From Deltaproteobacteria bacterium (GTDB taxonomy: Bacteria; Desulfobacterota; DSM-4660; Desulfatiglandales; Desulfatiglandaceae): a stretch of 64,000 nt of DNA. Under the pieces are notes generated by a model. That model searched no databases. It was given only the letters and a program-made list of their open reading frames with translations, and was not told where the DNA came from. The position numbers were made by a program, and so were the translations under genes. The DNA is taken from positions 90,218 to 154,217 of the forward strand of contig JAFDIV010000012.1 in NCBI GenBank assembly GCA_019307815.1. Reading direction: 5' to 3'. Shown here in pieces: positions 26,226 through 35,393 of this stretch (positions are counted from its first letter, which is position 1; the number at the start of each line of letters is the position of its first letter).

Positions 26226-27239
26226 GTGTTTTTCCGTAATTTAGTGAACAACCCGCGTCCTAAATATAAACCCTTCTCTTGCAAAATGATGGATACCAAA
26301 TTCACAGCACCCAAGAGACCTGAAAAGATATCTGATCAGATTATTGCTCAGATTAGGGATATTATCCTTGCTGGAGAGCTCAAGCCAGGAGACAAGTTAG
26401 GGTCGGAAAAGGAACTTATCGCCCAATTTGGAGTAAGCAAGGGAACACTAAGAGAGGCCTTACGGGTCCTGGAGGCTATGGGACTTGTAGAAATTAGAAA
26501 AGGGCTCTTAGGTGGCGTTTTCATTGCAGAAGTGGATATGAAAACCACCATACACAGTATCATAAATTTTCTCCATTTTAAGGCCGTCTCTATAAAAGAT
26601 ATTACAATGCTGAGATACATTGTAGAGCCCTTTATCGTAAAAATAGCAGCCCAAAATGCCACAGAAGAAGATCTTTATAAACTCAAGGTCATGATCTCGA
26701 ATGAAGCGGGTGAACCTCGAAACCAAATAGAAAAGAACAGGCCAGATGTTAAGAAAGGGATAAGTTTTCATCGATACCTTGCCCGGCTAACGCACAATCC
26801 CATCCTTATACTCATCATGGATTTTGTTGATAATCTTTTGTCCGATATGAAATCTCAGTTAGACCTTGGCCCACAATTTTATGACCGGGTGAAGGAATCT
26901 CACGCCAGGGTGCTGGATTGCCTTATCAAAAAAGACCTTGATGGGGCTAAAAGAGAGTTGACAGCCGACATTGTCTCTGTTGGCCACTTCATGGCGGAGA
27001 AAGCGGGCACACCTCACTTTGATCCCGCCATGTTAGATCACCGGCCAAGCCTTGAGGATTTCCTTTCTCTCGGCGAACAATATACCCCACCAGCAAAGAA
27101 CGGGGGAAAAGGTGCGCTGGAGCTATCCCTGGCTGGAGGCATTGGGGATCTCCCGGGTAAGCCGGGGCGTCGTTTACTTTTGCAAAGGATAGGCAAAGGA
27201 GAAGTATATATGGTTATCATAGATGAGGATGAAAGGTAG
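26226..27239 (+). CDS. GntR-family regulator, FadR/FCD type, with C-terminal extension
   Basis: The GTG at 26226 has a well-placed SD (GAGGTGA); an ATG at 26286 is the alternative. From 26226 the product is 337 aa. A winged HTH (ISDQIIAQIRDIILAGELKP, KELIAQFGVSKGTLREALRV) is followed by an FCD ligand-binding domain (LRYIVEPFIVKIAAQNAT, FHRYLARLTHNPIL, ESHARVLDCLIKKDLDGAKR). About 70 further residues with no obvious domain follow, ending KGEVYMVIIDEDER. FadR-group proteins usually sense an acid or acyl-CoA. Placed between two divergent series, it probably controls both. The next gene starts 41 nt downstream. Confidence 0.87.
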   Translation: MFFRNLVNNPRPKYKPFSCKMMDTKFTAPKRPEKISDQIIAQIRDIILAGELKPGDKLGSEKELIAQFGVSKGTLREALRVLEAMGLVEIRKGLLGGVFIAEVDMKTTIHSIINFLHFKAVSIKDITMLRYIVEPFIVKIAAQNATEEDLYKLKVMISNEAGEPRNQIEKNRPDVKKGISFHRYLARLTHNPILILIMDFVDNLLSDMKSQLDLGPQFYDRVKESHARVLDCLIKKDLDGAKRELTADIVSVGHFMAEKAGTPHFDPAMLDHRPSLEDFLSLGEQYTPPAKNGGKGALELSLAGGIGDLPGKPGRRLLLQRIGKGEVYMVIIDEDER

Positions 27240-27280
27240 AAATATAGGTAAGGCTCAATAAACAAAGGAGGTCAAAAAAT

Positions 27281-28771
27281 ATGGCTGTTTTAGAAGAACC
27301 AATCAAAGGTGTCCCGATGGTGAAGAACTACATAGGGGGAGAATGGGTAGAATCAAAAGGGGAAATAATAGATGTAGTTAACCCTGTTACGTGTGAAACC
27401 ATCGCCAAGGTTGGAATCTCCACAAAGGAAGAAATCGATGCCGCGGTAAAGGCTGCGCAGGAAGCTTACCCAGATTGGAGGAGAACCCCGCCAGTAACCA
27501 GAGCCAGGTATCTTTTCCGGCTCCGTGAGCTGCTAGAAGAGAATTTTGAAGAAATCAGCAGGATTCAAACACAAGAGCACGGCAAAACCATAGACGAATC
27601 AAGAGGGGAAACTAGAAGAGGAATTGAGAATGTTGAAGTGGCATGCGGTATCCCGACATTGATGATGGGAGATAGCTCTGAAGATGTCGCCTCGGGAATT
27701 GATGAATATCTTATAAGACAACCATTGGGGGTGTTCGGAATAATAGGTCCTTTCAACTTCCCCTTTATGATTCCTTTGTGGTCCGCCCCTTACGCGGTCG
27801 CGGCAGGCAATACTGTAATCATAAAGCCTTCCAGCGAGGTGCCCAACTCCCAGGCCAAACTGGCAGAACTCGTTGAAGAGGCAGGTTTTCCTCCCGGGGT
27901 ATGGAACGTGGTCAATGGTGGAAGGACTGTGGTAAACGGAATGCTTGATCATCCCCAGATTGAGGGTATTACGTTTGTCGGGTCCACTCCTACCATGGAA
28001 AATGTCATCTACCCCCGCTGTGGCGCAACTGGTAAGAGGGTTATAGCCCAAGGAGGAGCCTCTAATTGTTTGGTCATAATGCCAGACTGTAATGTAAAGG
28101 CTACCATACCTAGTTTGATGACCTCCTTCTTTGGGAACGCTGGGCAGCGATGTTTGGCCGGACAGAACCTAATCATAGTGGGTGATGATAACAAATTTTA
28201 CAATTCATTTGTTGAGCAGGTAACCGAGGCGGCAAAGAAGATCAGAGTCGGAAATGGATTGGACGAATCGATTCAAATGGGCCCTGTTCGAGATGCAGAA
28301 AAAAAACAACGGATCATGAATTACATAGAGATAGGGCTGAAGGAAGGTGCAACGCTTAGGTTGGATGGGCGCAAGCCCAAAATCGAAGGCGACTACCCTG
28401 ATACATGCTTTTTGGGACCCACAATATTTGAAAACGTGACCCCAGACATGACAATTTTCAAGGAGGAAATCTTTGGCCCCACAATGGGTATCATGAGGGC
28501 AAAAGATCTGGACGAAGCGATACAGATGTGTAACGACAACCCTTTTCATAATGGACACGCCATCTTCACGTCCAACGGGAAATATGCCCGCAAGTTCCAG
28601 TACGAAGTGATTAGTGGGAATGTGGGAATAAATATCGGTATCGTTGCACCCATGGCATTTTATCCATTCAGCGGAATGAAAGGGTCTTTTATGGGCGTAT
28701 TGCACACCCAGGGTAAAGAGGCCATTCGCTTCTTCACAGAAAGCAAGGTTTGTATCCAGAGATGGTTTTAG
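27281..28771 (+). CDS. CoA-acylating aldehyde dehydrogenase, methylmalonate-semialdehyde dehydrogenase (MmsA)-like
   Basis: 496 aa; ATG preceded by AAAGGAGG. ALDH fold with nucleotide-binding FGIIGPFNFPFMIPLWSAPY, GNTVIIKPSSEVP, FVGSTPTMENVIY and catalytic Cys291 in GNAGQRCLAG. The close match around FNFPFMIPLW and GNAGQRC is to MmsA-type enzymes, which form acyl-CoA and lack the general-base Glu of hydrolytic ALDHs. The usual MmsA segment near residue 255 is replaced by AQGGASNC. It would turn an aldehyde from the pathway into an acyl-CoA with NAD. Which aldehyde is unknown. Confidence 0.85.
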   Translation: MAVLEEPIKGVPMVKNYIGGEWVESKGEIIDVVNPVTCETIAKVGISTKEEIDAAVKAAQEAYPDWRRTPPVTRARYLFRLRELLEENFEEISRIQTQEHGKTIDESRGETRRGIENVEVACGIPTLMMGDSSEDVASGIDEYLIRQPLGVFGIIGPFNFPFMIPLWSAPYAVAAGNTVIIKPSSEVPNSQAKLAELVEEAGFPPGVWNVVNGGRTVVNGMLDHPQIEGITFVGSTPTMENVIYPRCGATGKRVIAQGGASNCLVIMPDCNVKATIPSLMTSFFGNAGQRCLAGQNLIIVGDDNKFYNSFVEQVTEAAKKIRVGNGLDESIQMGPVRDAEKKQRIMNYIEIGLKEGATLRLDGRKPKIEGDYPDTCFLGPTIFENVTPDMTIFKEEIFGPTMGIMRAKDLDEAIQMCNDNPFHNGHAIFTSNGKYARKFQYEVISGNVGINIGIVAPMAFYPFSGMKGSFMGVLHTQGKEAIRFFTESKVCIQRWF

Positions 28772-28787
28772 AAAAAGGGAGACAACC

Positions 28788-29225
28788 ATGAAATTACAAA
28801 CAGCATCGGAAACCATAAGCTTTATAAAAGAACTAGAAGAAAAGGCGGCCACCTTTTACGAAGAATTGGCCAAAAGGTATCCCGAGAAAGCAGGTGACTT
28901 TCTGTCCTTTGCCAAAGAAAATAGAAAATACATCAAGCAGGTGCAAATGGCTTATCAGTCAGTTATAACCGATGCCATTGAAGGCTGTTATGCTTTTAAT
29001 TTGGAATCGGATGAATTTTCCTTTGATACTAATCTCCCAGAAAATGCAACTTTAGCCGAAGCGGCTCAAAAGGCACTCCAAATTGAGGGTAAGATCATCA
29101 ACTGTTATTCCATTGGGGTAGAACAGTCAGGTGCCCTTCTGGCAGACGTACCAAGGAATTTCAAAATAGTAGTTAAGAAAAGGAATAACAGACTAGATAG
29201 GCTCAAATCCTTTGCTGGGAGATGA
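28788..29225 (+). CDS. Small helical, possibly ferritin-like protein
   Basis: 145 aa; SD AGGGAGA. The N-terminus (ETISFIKELEEKAATFYEEL) matches the first helix of rubrerythrin/ferritin-like bundles, with a Glu positioned to bind metal, and the second half (AAQKALQIEGKIINCYS) could be the matching helix. Rubrerythrin's rubredoxin Cys motif is absent, and not all expected ligands are clear. It may sense or buffer metal, or serve as a partner of the neighbouring oxidase. It is encoded between the aldehyde dehydrogenase and the FAD oxidase. Confidence 0.55.
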   Translation: MKLQTASETISFIKELEEKAATFYEELAKRYPEKAGDFLSFAKENRKYIKQVQMAYQSVITDAIEGCYAFNLESDEFSFDTNLPENATLAEAAQKALQIEGKIINCYSIGVEQSGALLADVPRNFKIVVKKRNNRLDRLKSFAGR

Positions 29226-29294
29226 CCCGCAGGCGCCCGTAGCCGCAAAACGCACCTGTACAAACCAGCACACACCTTACAAGGAGGGTCTCGG

Positions 29295-30725
29295 ATGTTA
29301 GCTAAAAGAGAAGATATAATCCTGGATGAGTTGGCCTCTATCGTGGGAAAGGACAACGTAACTGCCGCAAAGCACATCCGGTATGCCTATTCCTACGATC
29401 TTTCTTTCGTCAAACCCAAGATGCCTGACTATGTGGTTATGGCCACAACAGTTGAGCAGATTCAGGATATCATGAGATTAGCAAATAGGGAGAAAATTCC
29501 AGTCATACCGTACACCGCAGGTACTAACATCGGAGGTCTATGTATTCCTGAAAGGGGGGGTATTCTTTTAGATCTAAAACGAATGAATAAGATAATAAAG
29601 TTGGACGTAGAGTCACATTATGCGATCATCGAGCCAGGGGTTTCGCATGCCAAGTTTGCAATGGAACTTTATAAGCATAACCTAAGATGGAGCTGGCCTG
29701 TTGGGCCTCCATCTGCTTCTGTTTTTTCAAATGCCCTTTGCCATGGTATCGGTGGGCTAAGTGGCAGATACGGGCTCAATAGTGAGGAAATAACTAGCAT
29801 GGAGGTGGTCCTCCCAACAGGTGAACTCGTGAGGGTGGGTTCATGCGCCATTAATCCGGAAGAATGGCATAGCGTCCTGCCCCTGCCTCAACTTGACGGT
29901 CTGTTCAAAGGGTGGCTGGGAACAAGTGGTGTAGTGACAAAGCTTGGTGTGAGGGTTCATCCTCTTCCTCCTATTCTCAAGGTCTTCACGGTCTCCTGCG
30001 AGAATATGGAAGACATGTATTCTTATATGCGAAATCTAGGCAACTACGAAATATGCGATGATCTGACCGCAGTGTCCTGGTGGCTTGCCCAAGTCCCAAT
30101 CCCCTATCCTTATAAACCAAAACCAGATAATGAACCAGAATGGTTCTCCTTTGCGACAACATTTTCTTGGACAGAAAAAGAAAAGCAAGCAAGGGAAGAG
30201 ATCTGGGAGATGGTTGTGGAGGAAGAACAAAAGAAGGGGAGCTCAATCAAAAAAACAGTCTATCCAGAAGAGGCATTAAAAGCAAGGACTCAACTACCTA
30301 GCAAGATAGTAGGGACCACGAAGAACTATTGCAAACAGGCAGGCGGTGGAATTTCGTGGCCCGGAACATTCACCCCCGCCAAATATTGGGCAAAGGTCTA
30401 TAATGAATGGAAAAAGATACTTATCAGACATAGCCTCTCCCCCTCCGTGCGGGCGACAAATTACCGTGGCGTCCATTATGGAATGCTCAGGGCCATGATT
30501 CCTTTCAATAAGCAAAACCCGGAGGAAACGGAAAATGCCAGACAAGCAATCATTGAGTGCCTTAGAGTTGATCTGGATGCAGGCGGAATTCCGTATAAAC
30601 CACCCGTAGATTTTGCACTCGAAATAAACAAACGTGCACACCCTGGCTATCTCTCTCTCTTAAAGCAGGTCAAAAAACTCTTGGATCCAAATGATATTAT
30701 GAATCCAGGAAAATTGGCCATCTGA
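29295..30725 (+). CDS. FAD-linked oxidase, GlcD/lactate dehydrogenase family
   Basis: 476 aa; SD AAGGAGGG. FAD_binding_4 domain with VIPYTAGTNIGGLCIPERGG (PP loop), ILLDLKRMNKI, ALCHGIGGLSGRYG and WLGTSGVVTKLGVRVHPLP, and a C-terminal GlcD-type domain ending DPNDIMNPGKL. Members oxidise 2-hydroxyacids (glycolate, lactate) or vanillyl-type alcohols. The next gene is a GlcF-like CCG protein, so the pair forms a GlcDF-type dehydrogenase feeding electrons to Fe-S centres or the membrane. If a methyl ether is cleaved by the operon's corrinoid system, this pair could oxidise the released hydroxy compound. Confidence 0.84.
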   Translation: MLAKREDIILDELASIVGKDNVTAAKHIRYAYSYDLSFVKPKMPDYVVMATTVEQIQDIMRLANREKIPVIPYTAGTNIGGLCIPERGGILLDLKRMNKIIKLDVESHYAIIEPGVSHAKFAMELYKHNLRWSWPVGPPSASVFSNALCHGIGGLSGRYGLNSEEITSMEVVLPTGELVRVGSCAINPEEWHSVLPLPQLDGLFKGWLGTSGVVTKLGVRVHPLPPILKVFTVSCENMEDMYSYMRNLGNYEICDDLTAVSWWLAQVPIPYPYKPKPDNEPEWFSFATTFSWTEKEKQAREEIWEMVVEEEQKKGSSIKKTVYPEEALKARTQLPSKIVGTTKNYCKQAGGGISWPGTFTPAKYWAKVYNEWKKILIRHSLSPSVRATNYRGVHYGMLRAMIPFNKQNPEETENARQAIIECLRVDLDAGGIPYKPPVDFALEINKRAHPGYLSLLKQVKKLLDPNDIMNPGKLAI

Positions 30726-30746
30726 AGATAATGTATGGAGGTTGTC

Positions 30747-32075
30747 ATGGAATGGAACATACCCACTCTCAAGGAGTTAGAAGAAAAAATATGGAAATGT
30801 ACGGCCTGCGGGAATTGTAAATCAGCTTATGATTATGGTCCCCCTCCCGAATTTGGGGAGATATGTCCTCCTGGGGTTGCGTTTGGCTTTGAAGGATATC
30901 TGGCATCCAAGGGAAAAATCGCCTTTGCTAGAGGAATCCTAAGCGGAGAACTGGAATGGGATGAAGAACTGGTGGATGCTATTTATAAATGCACGGTTTG
31001 TGCTGGCTGTGCAAATCAATGCGAACTGGACCATAAACCCTACATTCCCGAAATTATTGAGGCGATGAGGCGTAAGGCCGTTGAGGATAGCGTAGGTCCT
31101 ATGCCTTCTCAGAAAAAAATTGTTCAGTCCATGAAAAGCTATGATAACCCCTATCAAGGTCCCAGAAGGGTAAGGACGGATTGGACTAGACCATTTAAGA
31201 AGGCAAAGAAACCTATAAAGGATATAAATAAAGAGCCCGCTCCAATCCTCTACTTTGTGGGCTGTACTGGAGCTTTTAACCTTCCTGTTAGGGGTGTTCC
31301 GGTGGCTACAGCCTCAATCTTCCAAAAGCTTGGCCTAGATTTCGGAATCCTTGGGCAAAACGAAATCTGTTGTGGGTCAACTGCCATGAGAATTGGAGAA
31401 GCCGATGAATTCAAAAGGGTAGCTGAGGCAAATTTGAAAACCTTCAGAAAACTCCATGAAGAAAAAGGGGTCAACACAATCGTCACATCATGTGCAGGGT
31501 GTTACAGGGCAATTAAGAAGGACTATACCCTCTCTTCTGACTATGACAAAATGATGGAGGGAATTACTGTTATTCATACGGTTGAATTTCTCTATAACCT
31601 TTATAAAGAAGGCAAAATGAACTTCTCAGGTGGGCTTCCGTGGAAGGTTACTTACCATGACCCTTGTCACACTGGGAGGCACCTAAATAAGTACAAGTTC
31701 GATGTGGATGGTACTATAGCCTGGAAGGACGCATACTTAGAGACAGATCAGTCTGAGTGTCTATATGACATCCCAAGAGAGCTCTTGAAGGCAATACCTG
31801 GCATTGAATTGATCGAAATGGAAAGAATCAAGGATAATTCTTATTGCTGTGGCGGAGGCGGGGGCGTCATGACAGGATACGGCGACTGGGCAGCCAAAAA
31901 CGCCTCACTTAGGATCGAAGAAGGAATGAATACCGGTGCAGAGTATATGATTTCGATCTGTCCTTTTTGCCATTATAACTTAAACGAGGGATCCAAACGT
32001 ATCGGTTCGTCGATGAAGCTGTATGACCTTGTGGAGCTTATTGATCAAGTCCTTCCTGAGACTGAAGAGGCTTAG
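30747..32075 (+). CDS. GlcF/HdrD-like iron-sulfur protein with CCG domains
   Basis: The ATG at 30747 follows GGAGG; the ATG twelve bases earlier overlaps that SD. About 442 aa. Fe-S motif CTACGNCKSA (only partly canonical), then CTVCAGCANQCELDHKP, then CCG domains (ICCGSTAMRIG with SCAGCYRAIKKDY; YCCGGGGGVMTGY with SICPFCHYNL). It is the electron acceptor for the preceding GlcD-like protein. It is a paralogue of the 18172-19524 protein, which serves the cytochrome module on the other strand. Confidence 0.85.
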   Translation: MEWNIPTLKELEEKIWKCTACGNCKSAYDYGPPPEFGEICPPGVAFGFEGYLASKGKIAFARGILSGELEWDEELVDAIYKCTVCAGCANQCELDHKPYIPEIIEAMRRKAVEDSVGPMPSQKKIVQSMKSYDNPYQGPRRVRTDWTRPFKKAKKPIKDINKEPAPILYFVGCTGAFNLPVRGVPVATASIFQKLGLDFGILGQNEICCGSTAMRIGEADEFKRVAEANLKTFRKLHEEKGVNTIVTSCAGCYRAIKKDYTLSSDYDKMMEGITVIHTVEFLYNLYKEGKMNFSGGLPWKVTYHDPCHTGRHLNKYKFDVDGTIAWKDAYLETDQSECLYDIPRELLKAIPGIELIEMERIKDNSYCCGGGGGVMTGYGDWAAKNASLRIEEGMNTGAEYMISICPFCHYNLNEGSKRIGSSMKLYDLVELIDQVLPETEEA

Positions 32076-32199
32076 CCTATTCTCACTTTGCAATTCTCCG
32101 GTGACCAATCAAATTTAAGAAAAGGAGGTGATAACAAAAGGGCAAAAGGCTAAGGGAAATCATCAATCCGTGAACCATTCTCTGAAAAGGAGGCAAAAA

Positions 32200-33381
32200 A
32201 TGAAGAAAGGGCTCCTAACAGTATTCCTCATAGCTATTGTATTCTTGATCCCTCAACAAGCCATTGCAAAAAAGCCAGTAAAAATTGGCGTCCTTGTTCC
32301 CCTGTCTGGAGTTGCAGCCCAAGGGGGAATGGAATTAAGAGATGGAATTATCATGGCAGCCAAAGAGAAGAAAACTCTTTTAGGGAGACCTATCAAACTC
32401 GTGGTCGAAGATACGAGAGTCAAACCTGATATTGCAGTAAGCAAAGCTGAAAAGCTGGTTTTCAAAGACGGATGCAAAGCCCTGATTGGTGTCTTCTCAA
32501 GTGGTGTGGGTCTGGCACTGGCCAAGAACATTGACCGCCTCCACGTTCCATTTCTCAGTACTCATGTCATGACCACCAAGTTCTATGGCCTCCATAAGTA
32601 TGTCTTCAGATCCGGTCAGCTTGCTAATGACCAAACGGCTATTGGCAATGTAAAAGGTATCTTGGCCACTCCTGAACTCCGAAATAGAACATATTACGTT
32701 TTAGTTCATGACTATGCATGGGGCCATGATGCCGGCAACCGCTTCGTGAGTCTTGCCAAAAAGTATGGTATTAAGGTCTACAATCCCAACTATGATAAAG
32801 CTCCCCTAAAGACAACAGATTGGTCTACTTATATAAGTAAGATAAAGGCTTCCGGAGTTGATGGTATTTATATCGCCCTAATCACCACTGTGATTCCTGT
32901 ATTTGTGAAACAGGCCTCTGAATTCGGACTCCAAAAGACATGCAAAATAGTATCCGGTGCTGCCCCAGGTGTTACTGAGCTTGAAGCAGCCGGAAAAAAT
33001 GGTATTGGCATTTATGGAGCCTCTGACTGGTGTTGGGATGTTGATAACCCCATCTCAAATGCATGGGAGCAAAGATATTGGAATATGTATCACGCCATAC
33101 CGTCAGATGCTGCCTGCCATGCTTATGTGGGTGCTATGAACCTTTTCCGGGGGATTGAACGTGCGGGAAGCACAGACGCAGATAAAATTGCTCAGGCGCT
33201 CAAAGGGGTAGCCTACCTCGGCCCTTATGGTATTGTTTACATATCTCCAAAGGACAATTGCATGAGAAACGATGCAGTCTGGACTGAAACCCGCATGGCC
33301 CCATCCAACCCCTATGGCGCTAAAGTCTATATGAAAGTGATTCATACTTTTAATGCTGCTGAGCTAGGTCCACCTGAATAA
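32200..33381 (+). CDS. Branched-chain amino-acid-type ABC substrate-binding protein (LivJ-like)
   Basis: The start is the ATG at 32200 after AAAAGGAGG; the upstream frame is leader sequence. 393 aa with a clear signal peptide (MKKGLLTVFLIAIVFLIP, ending AIAKK). The mature part is a periplasmic-binding fold type I (KIGVLVPLSGVAAQGG, VVEDTRVKPDIAVSKAEKLV, FVSLAKKYGIKV, PSDAACHAYVGAMNLFRGIE). Liv-family receptors bind amino acids, short amides, urea, aromatic acids or other small acids, so the ligand may be the methylated substrate of this operon. Confidence 0.85.
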   Translation: MKKGLLTVFLIAIVFLIPQQAIAKKPVKIGVLVPLSGVAAQGGMELRDGIIMAAKEKKTLLGRPIKLVVEDTRVKPDIAVSKAEKLVFKDGCKALIGVFSSGVGLALAKNIDRLHVPFLSTHVMTTKFYGLHKYVFRSGQLANDQTAIGNVKGILATPELRNRTYYVLVHDYAWGHDAGNRFVSLAKKYGIKVYNPNYDKAPLKTTDWSTYISKIKASGVDGIYIALITTVIPVFVKQASEFGLQKTCKIVSGAAPGVTELEAAGKNGIGIYGASDWCWDVDNPISNAWEQRYWNMYHAIPSDAACHAYVGAMNLFRGIERAGSTDADKIAQALKGVAYLGPYGIVYISPKDNCMRNDAVWTETRMAPSNPYGAKVYMKVIHTFNAAELGPPE

Positions 33382-33437
33382 TCGATAAAACTGCAACGCT
33401 GTATATCGCTTTCACTGTTGAGCTAACCATCAGTTTT

Positions 33438-33465
33438 GGGGGAAGAAGCAAAAAACTCTTCCCCC
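33438..33465 (+). terminator. Hairpin after the binding-protein gene (attenuating terminator)
   Basis: GGGGGAAGA (33438-33446) pairs perfectly with TCTTCCCCC (33457-33465) around a 10-nt A-rich loop. Only a short T stretch follows, so it is likely a partial terminator or mRNA-stabilising hairpin that keeps the binding protein in excess over the permeases, a known feature of such operons. No other promoter is obvious before 33503. Confidence 0.5.
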
Positions 33466-33502
33466 CTTATAAAATATTGGTCCCTGGATCGGAGATCCCA
33501 AG

Positions 33503-34384
33503 ATGCATACCGCAATAAGTTCAGGGGTTGACATTGTCCTTAACAGCCTTGTTTTGGGTGGCGTTTTTCTGATAGTAGCCATAGGCCTGAATATCATATA
33601 CGGGCTCAGCCGAGTAATGAATATGGCACATGGCTCTCTTTACGCCCTGGGAGCTTACCTTGGTTATACCTTGGTGCATTCTGGTGTAAATTTTTTCCTT
33701 ACCCTGTTTATTGCGCCGATCATTGTCGCTGCTGCCGGCTTAATCCTAGAAAGAATCATCATCGCGCCTGTTAGAGGTAGGCCCATCGTTTACACTTTGA
33801 TACTCACATACGGCCTTATGTTCTTCCTCGATGGTATCATAAAATACCTCTGGGGAACCGAAACCAGGTTCATAAAACTCCCCGAATTTCTTAATCAGAC
33901 CGTTACCCTTACCACAGGGGTAAACTACCCCTTGTTTCGTCTCGCTGCTCTTTTGGTAATCGTAGCTGTCATGATAGGACTCATGCTATTTATCGGTAAA
34001 ACCAAATTCGGCATCACCATGAGGGCCGCTAGCAATATTCCCGAGATGGTCTCTGCCCTTGGGATCAACATGAAATTTGTCCAAATTGCCGCCTTTGTGC
34101 TCGGATGCATACTTGCCGGAATAGCAGGGGTAGTTGCTGGCCCCCTTTTCACCGTTTATCCCGTCATGGGTCATGAGATGCTTATTAGTTCATTCGTAGT
34201 CATCGTGGTTGGAGGACTTGGAAGCTTGCGAGGTGCAGCCGTTGCAGCCTTTTTGATAGGTACTGTCCAGACACTAGCAGAGTTCTTTATAACCGACTTC
34301 GCAATGGTTATTGTCTATATGCTTATGGCCGTCATTCTTGCCTTCATGCCAAGGGGAATTCTTGGCGAAGGAAAGTTTGAGTAA
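33503..34384 (+). CDS. livH: ABC transporter permease, LivH-like
   Basis: 293 aa, about eight hydrophobic segments. Conserved LivH blocks include LVLGGVFLIVAIGLNIIYG, VMNMAHGSLYALGAYLG, GITMRAASNIPEMVSALGIN (ATPase-contact region) and VVIVVGGLGSLRGA. It forms the translocation pore together with the LivM-like protein encoded 17 nt downstream, for the substrate caught by the 32200 receptor. The name reflects family; the cargo need not be an amino acid. Confidence 0.85.
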   Translation: MHTAISSGVDIVLNSLVLGGVFLIVAIGLNIIYGLSRVMNMAHGSLYALGAYLGYTLVHSGVNFFLTLFIAPIIVAAAGLILERIIIAPVRGRPIVYTLILTYGLMFFLDGIIKYLWGTETRFIKLPEFLNQTVTLTTGVNYPLFRLAALLVIVAVMIGLMLFIGKTKFGITMRAASNIPEMVSALGINMKFVQIAAFVLGCILAGIAGVVAGPLFTVYPVMGHEMLISSFVVIVVGGLGSLRGAAVAAFLIGTVQTLAEFFITDFAMVIVYMLMAVILAFMPRGILGEGKFE

Positions 34385-34401
34385 ATTGGAGAAGGAATCA
34401 C

Positions 34402-35373
34402 ATGTCTTCAAACAGTGAATCCCTGCTGAAAAGCCCCATAAGAATAATTATTGGTCTAGTTATCTTGGGCATCCTTTTTTGTCTTCCCTTTGTTTTGCCT
34501 AATCAGTTTTACGTCAGACTTGTGAATGAAATGCTGATATATGGTCTATTGGCCATGAGCCTGGATGTGTTGCTGGGCTATACAGGTCTTCTGTCATTTA
34601 TGCACACTTCATATTTGGGGCTTGCAGCTTATGCTACCGGGCTTTTTCTGAAGCATATGGCCCCCAACTCTTTGTGGCTTGCTATTCTAGTTGGAATAGT
34701 AGTAGTGGCGATTATAGCCATCCCGGTGGGATGGGTCCAAGTAAGAACTGGGGGGCTCGCCTTTGCTCTCTTAACCCTGGCCTTTGGAATGATGTATTTT
34801 ACTGTGGTATGGAAATGGTATGATCTGACAGGAGGTGACGATGGCTTGATGGGAGTGCCCCATCCCGATATAACCATTGGGGGCTGGATACTAGGGAATT
34901 CAGGTAATCCAATAGTAATCTATTTATTTTCGCTAGTAATCGTTATTATTTGCTTCGCCGTGACATGGCGAATAATTCATTCGCCCTTCGGTGCCGTGCT
35001 TCAGGCTATCCGAGAAAATGAAGAAAGGGCCTCTTTTGTCGGGATTAACGTGCATCGGTATAAACTTCTTGGCTGGATGCTCGCATGCATTCTCGCTGCT
35101 GTGGCTGGGAGCCTCTTTATTCTTTATAGAGGCTATATAGGTCCTACAACCATGGATGCGTTTGCAGGGGCTGCAGTACTGATGATGGTGCTGCTAGGCG
35201 GTATGGGAACGCTATGGGGGCCTTTGTTGGGAGCCGCCCTTTTCATTTACATCCAGGACTATATCAGCACCTTGACAGAGCACTGGGAACTCTTTGTGGG
35301 ACTCATTGTTATGCTTCTCGTGATTTTCTTGCCCAAGGGTGTGGCTGGGGTTAGTAGTCTTTTCAAAAAATAG
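34402..35373 (+). CDS. livM: ABC transporter permease, LivM-like
   Basis: 323 aa; SD GGAGAAGGAA. Multi-spanning protein with LAMSLDVLLGYTGLLSFMH, TGGLAFALLTLAFGMMYF, LQAIRENEERASFVGINVHR and MMVLLGGMGTLWGPLLGA, all typical of LivM. It pairs with LivH in the same importer. Confidence 0.85.
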   Translation: MSSNSESLLKSPIRIIIGLVILGILFCLPFVLPNQFYVRLVNEMLIYGLLAMSLDVLLGYTGLLSFMHTSYLGLAAYATGLFLKHMAPNSLWLAILVGIVVVAIIAIPVGWVQVRTGGLAFALLTLAFGMMYFTVVWKWYDLTGGDDGLMGVPHPDITIGGWILGNSGNPIVIYLFSLVIVIICFAVTWRIIHSPFGAVLQAIRENEERASFVGINVHRYKLLGWMLACILAAVAGSLFILYRGYIGPTTMDAFAGAAVLMMVLLGGMGTLWGPLLGAALFIYIQDYISTLTEHWELFVGLIVMLLVIFLPKGVAGVSSLFKK

Positions 35374-35393
35374 AGTAAGTAAAGGTTCAGCCT

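Noticed and set aside
26026..26226. Plus-strand 66-codon ORF before the GntR gene
   Set aside because: No SD, no domain, AT-rich promoter-like DNA; it ends at the GntR start region.
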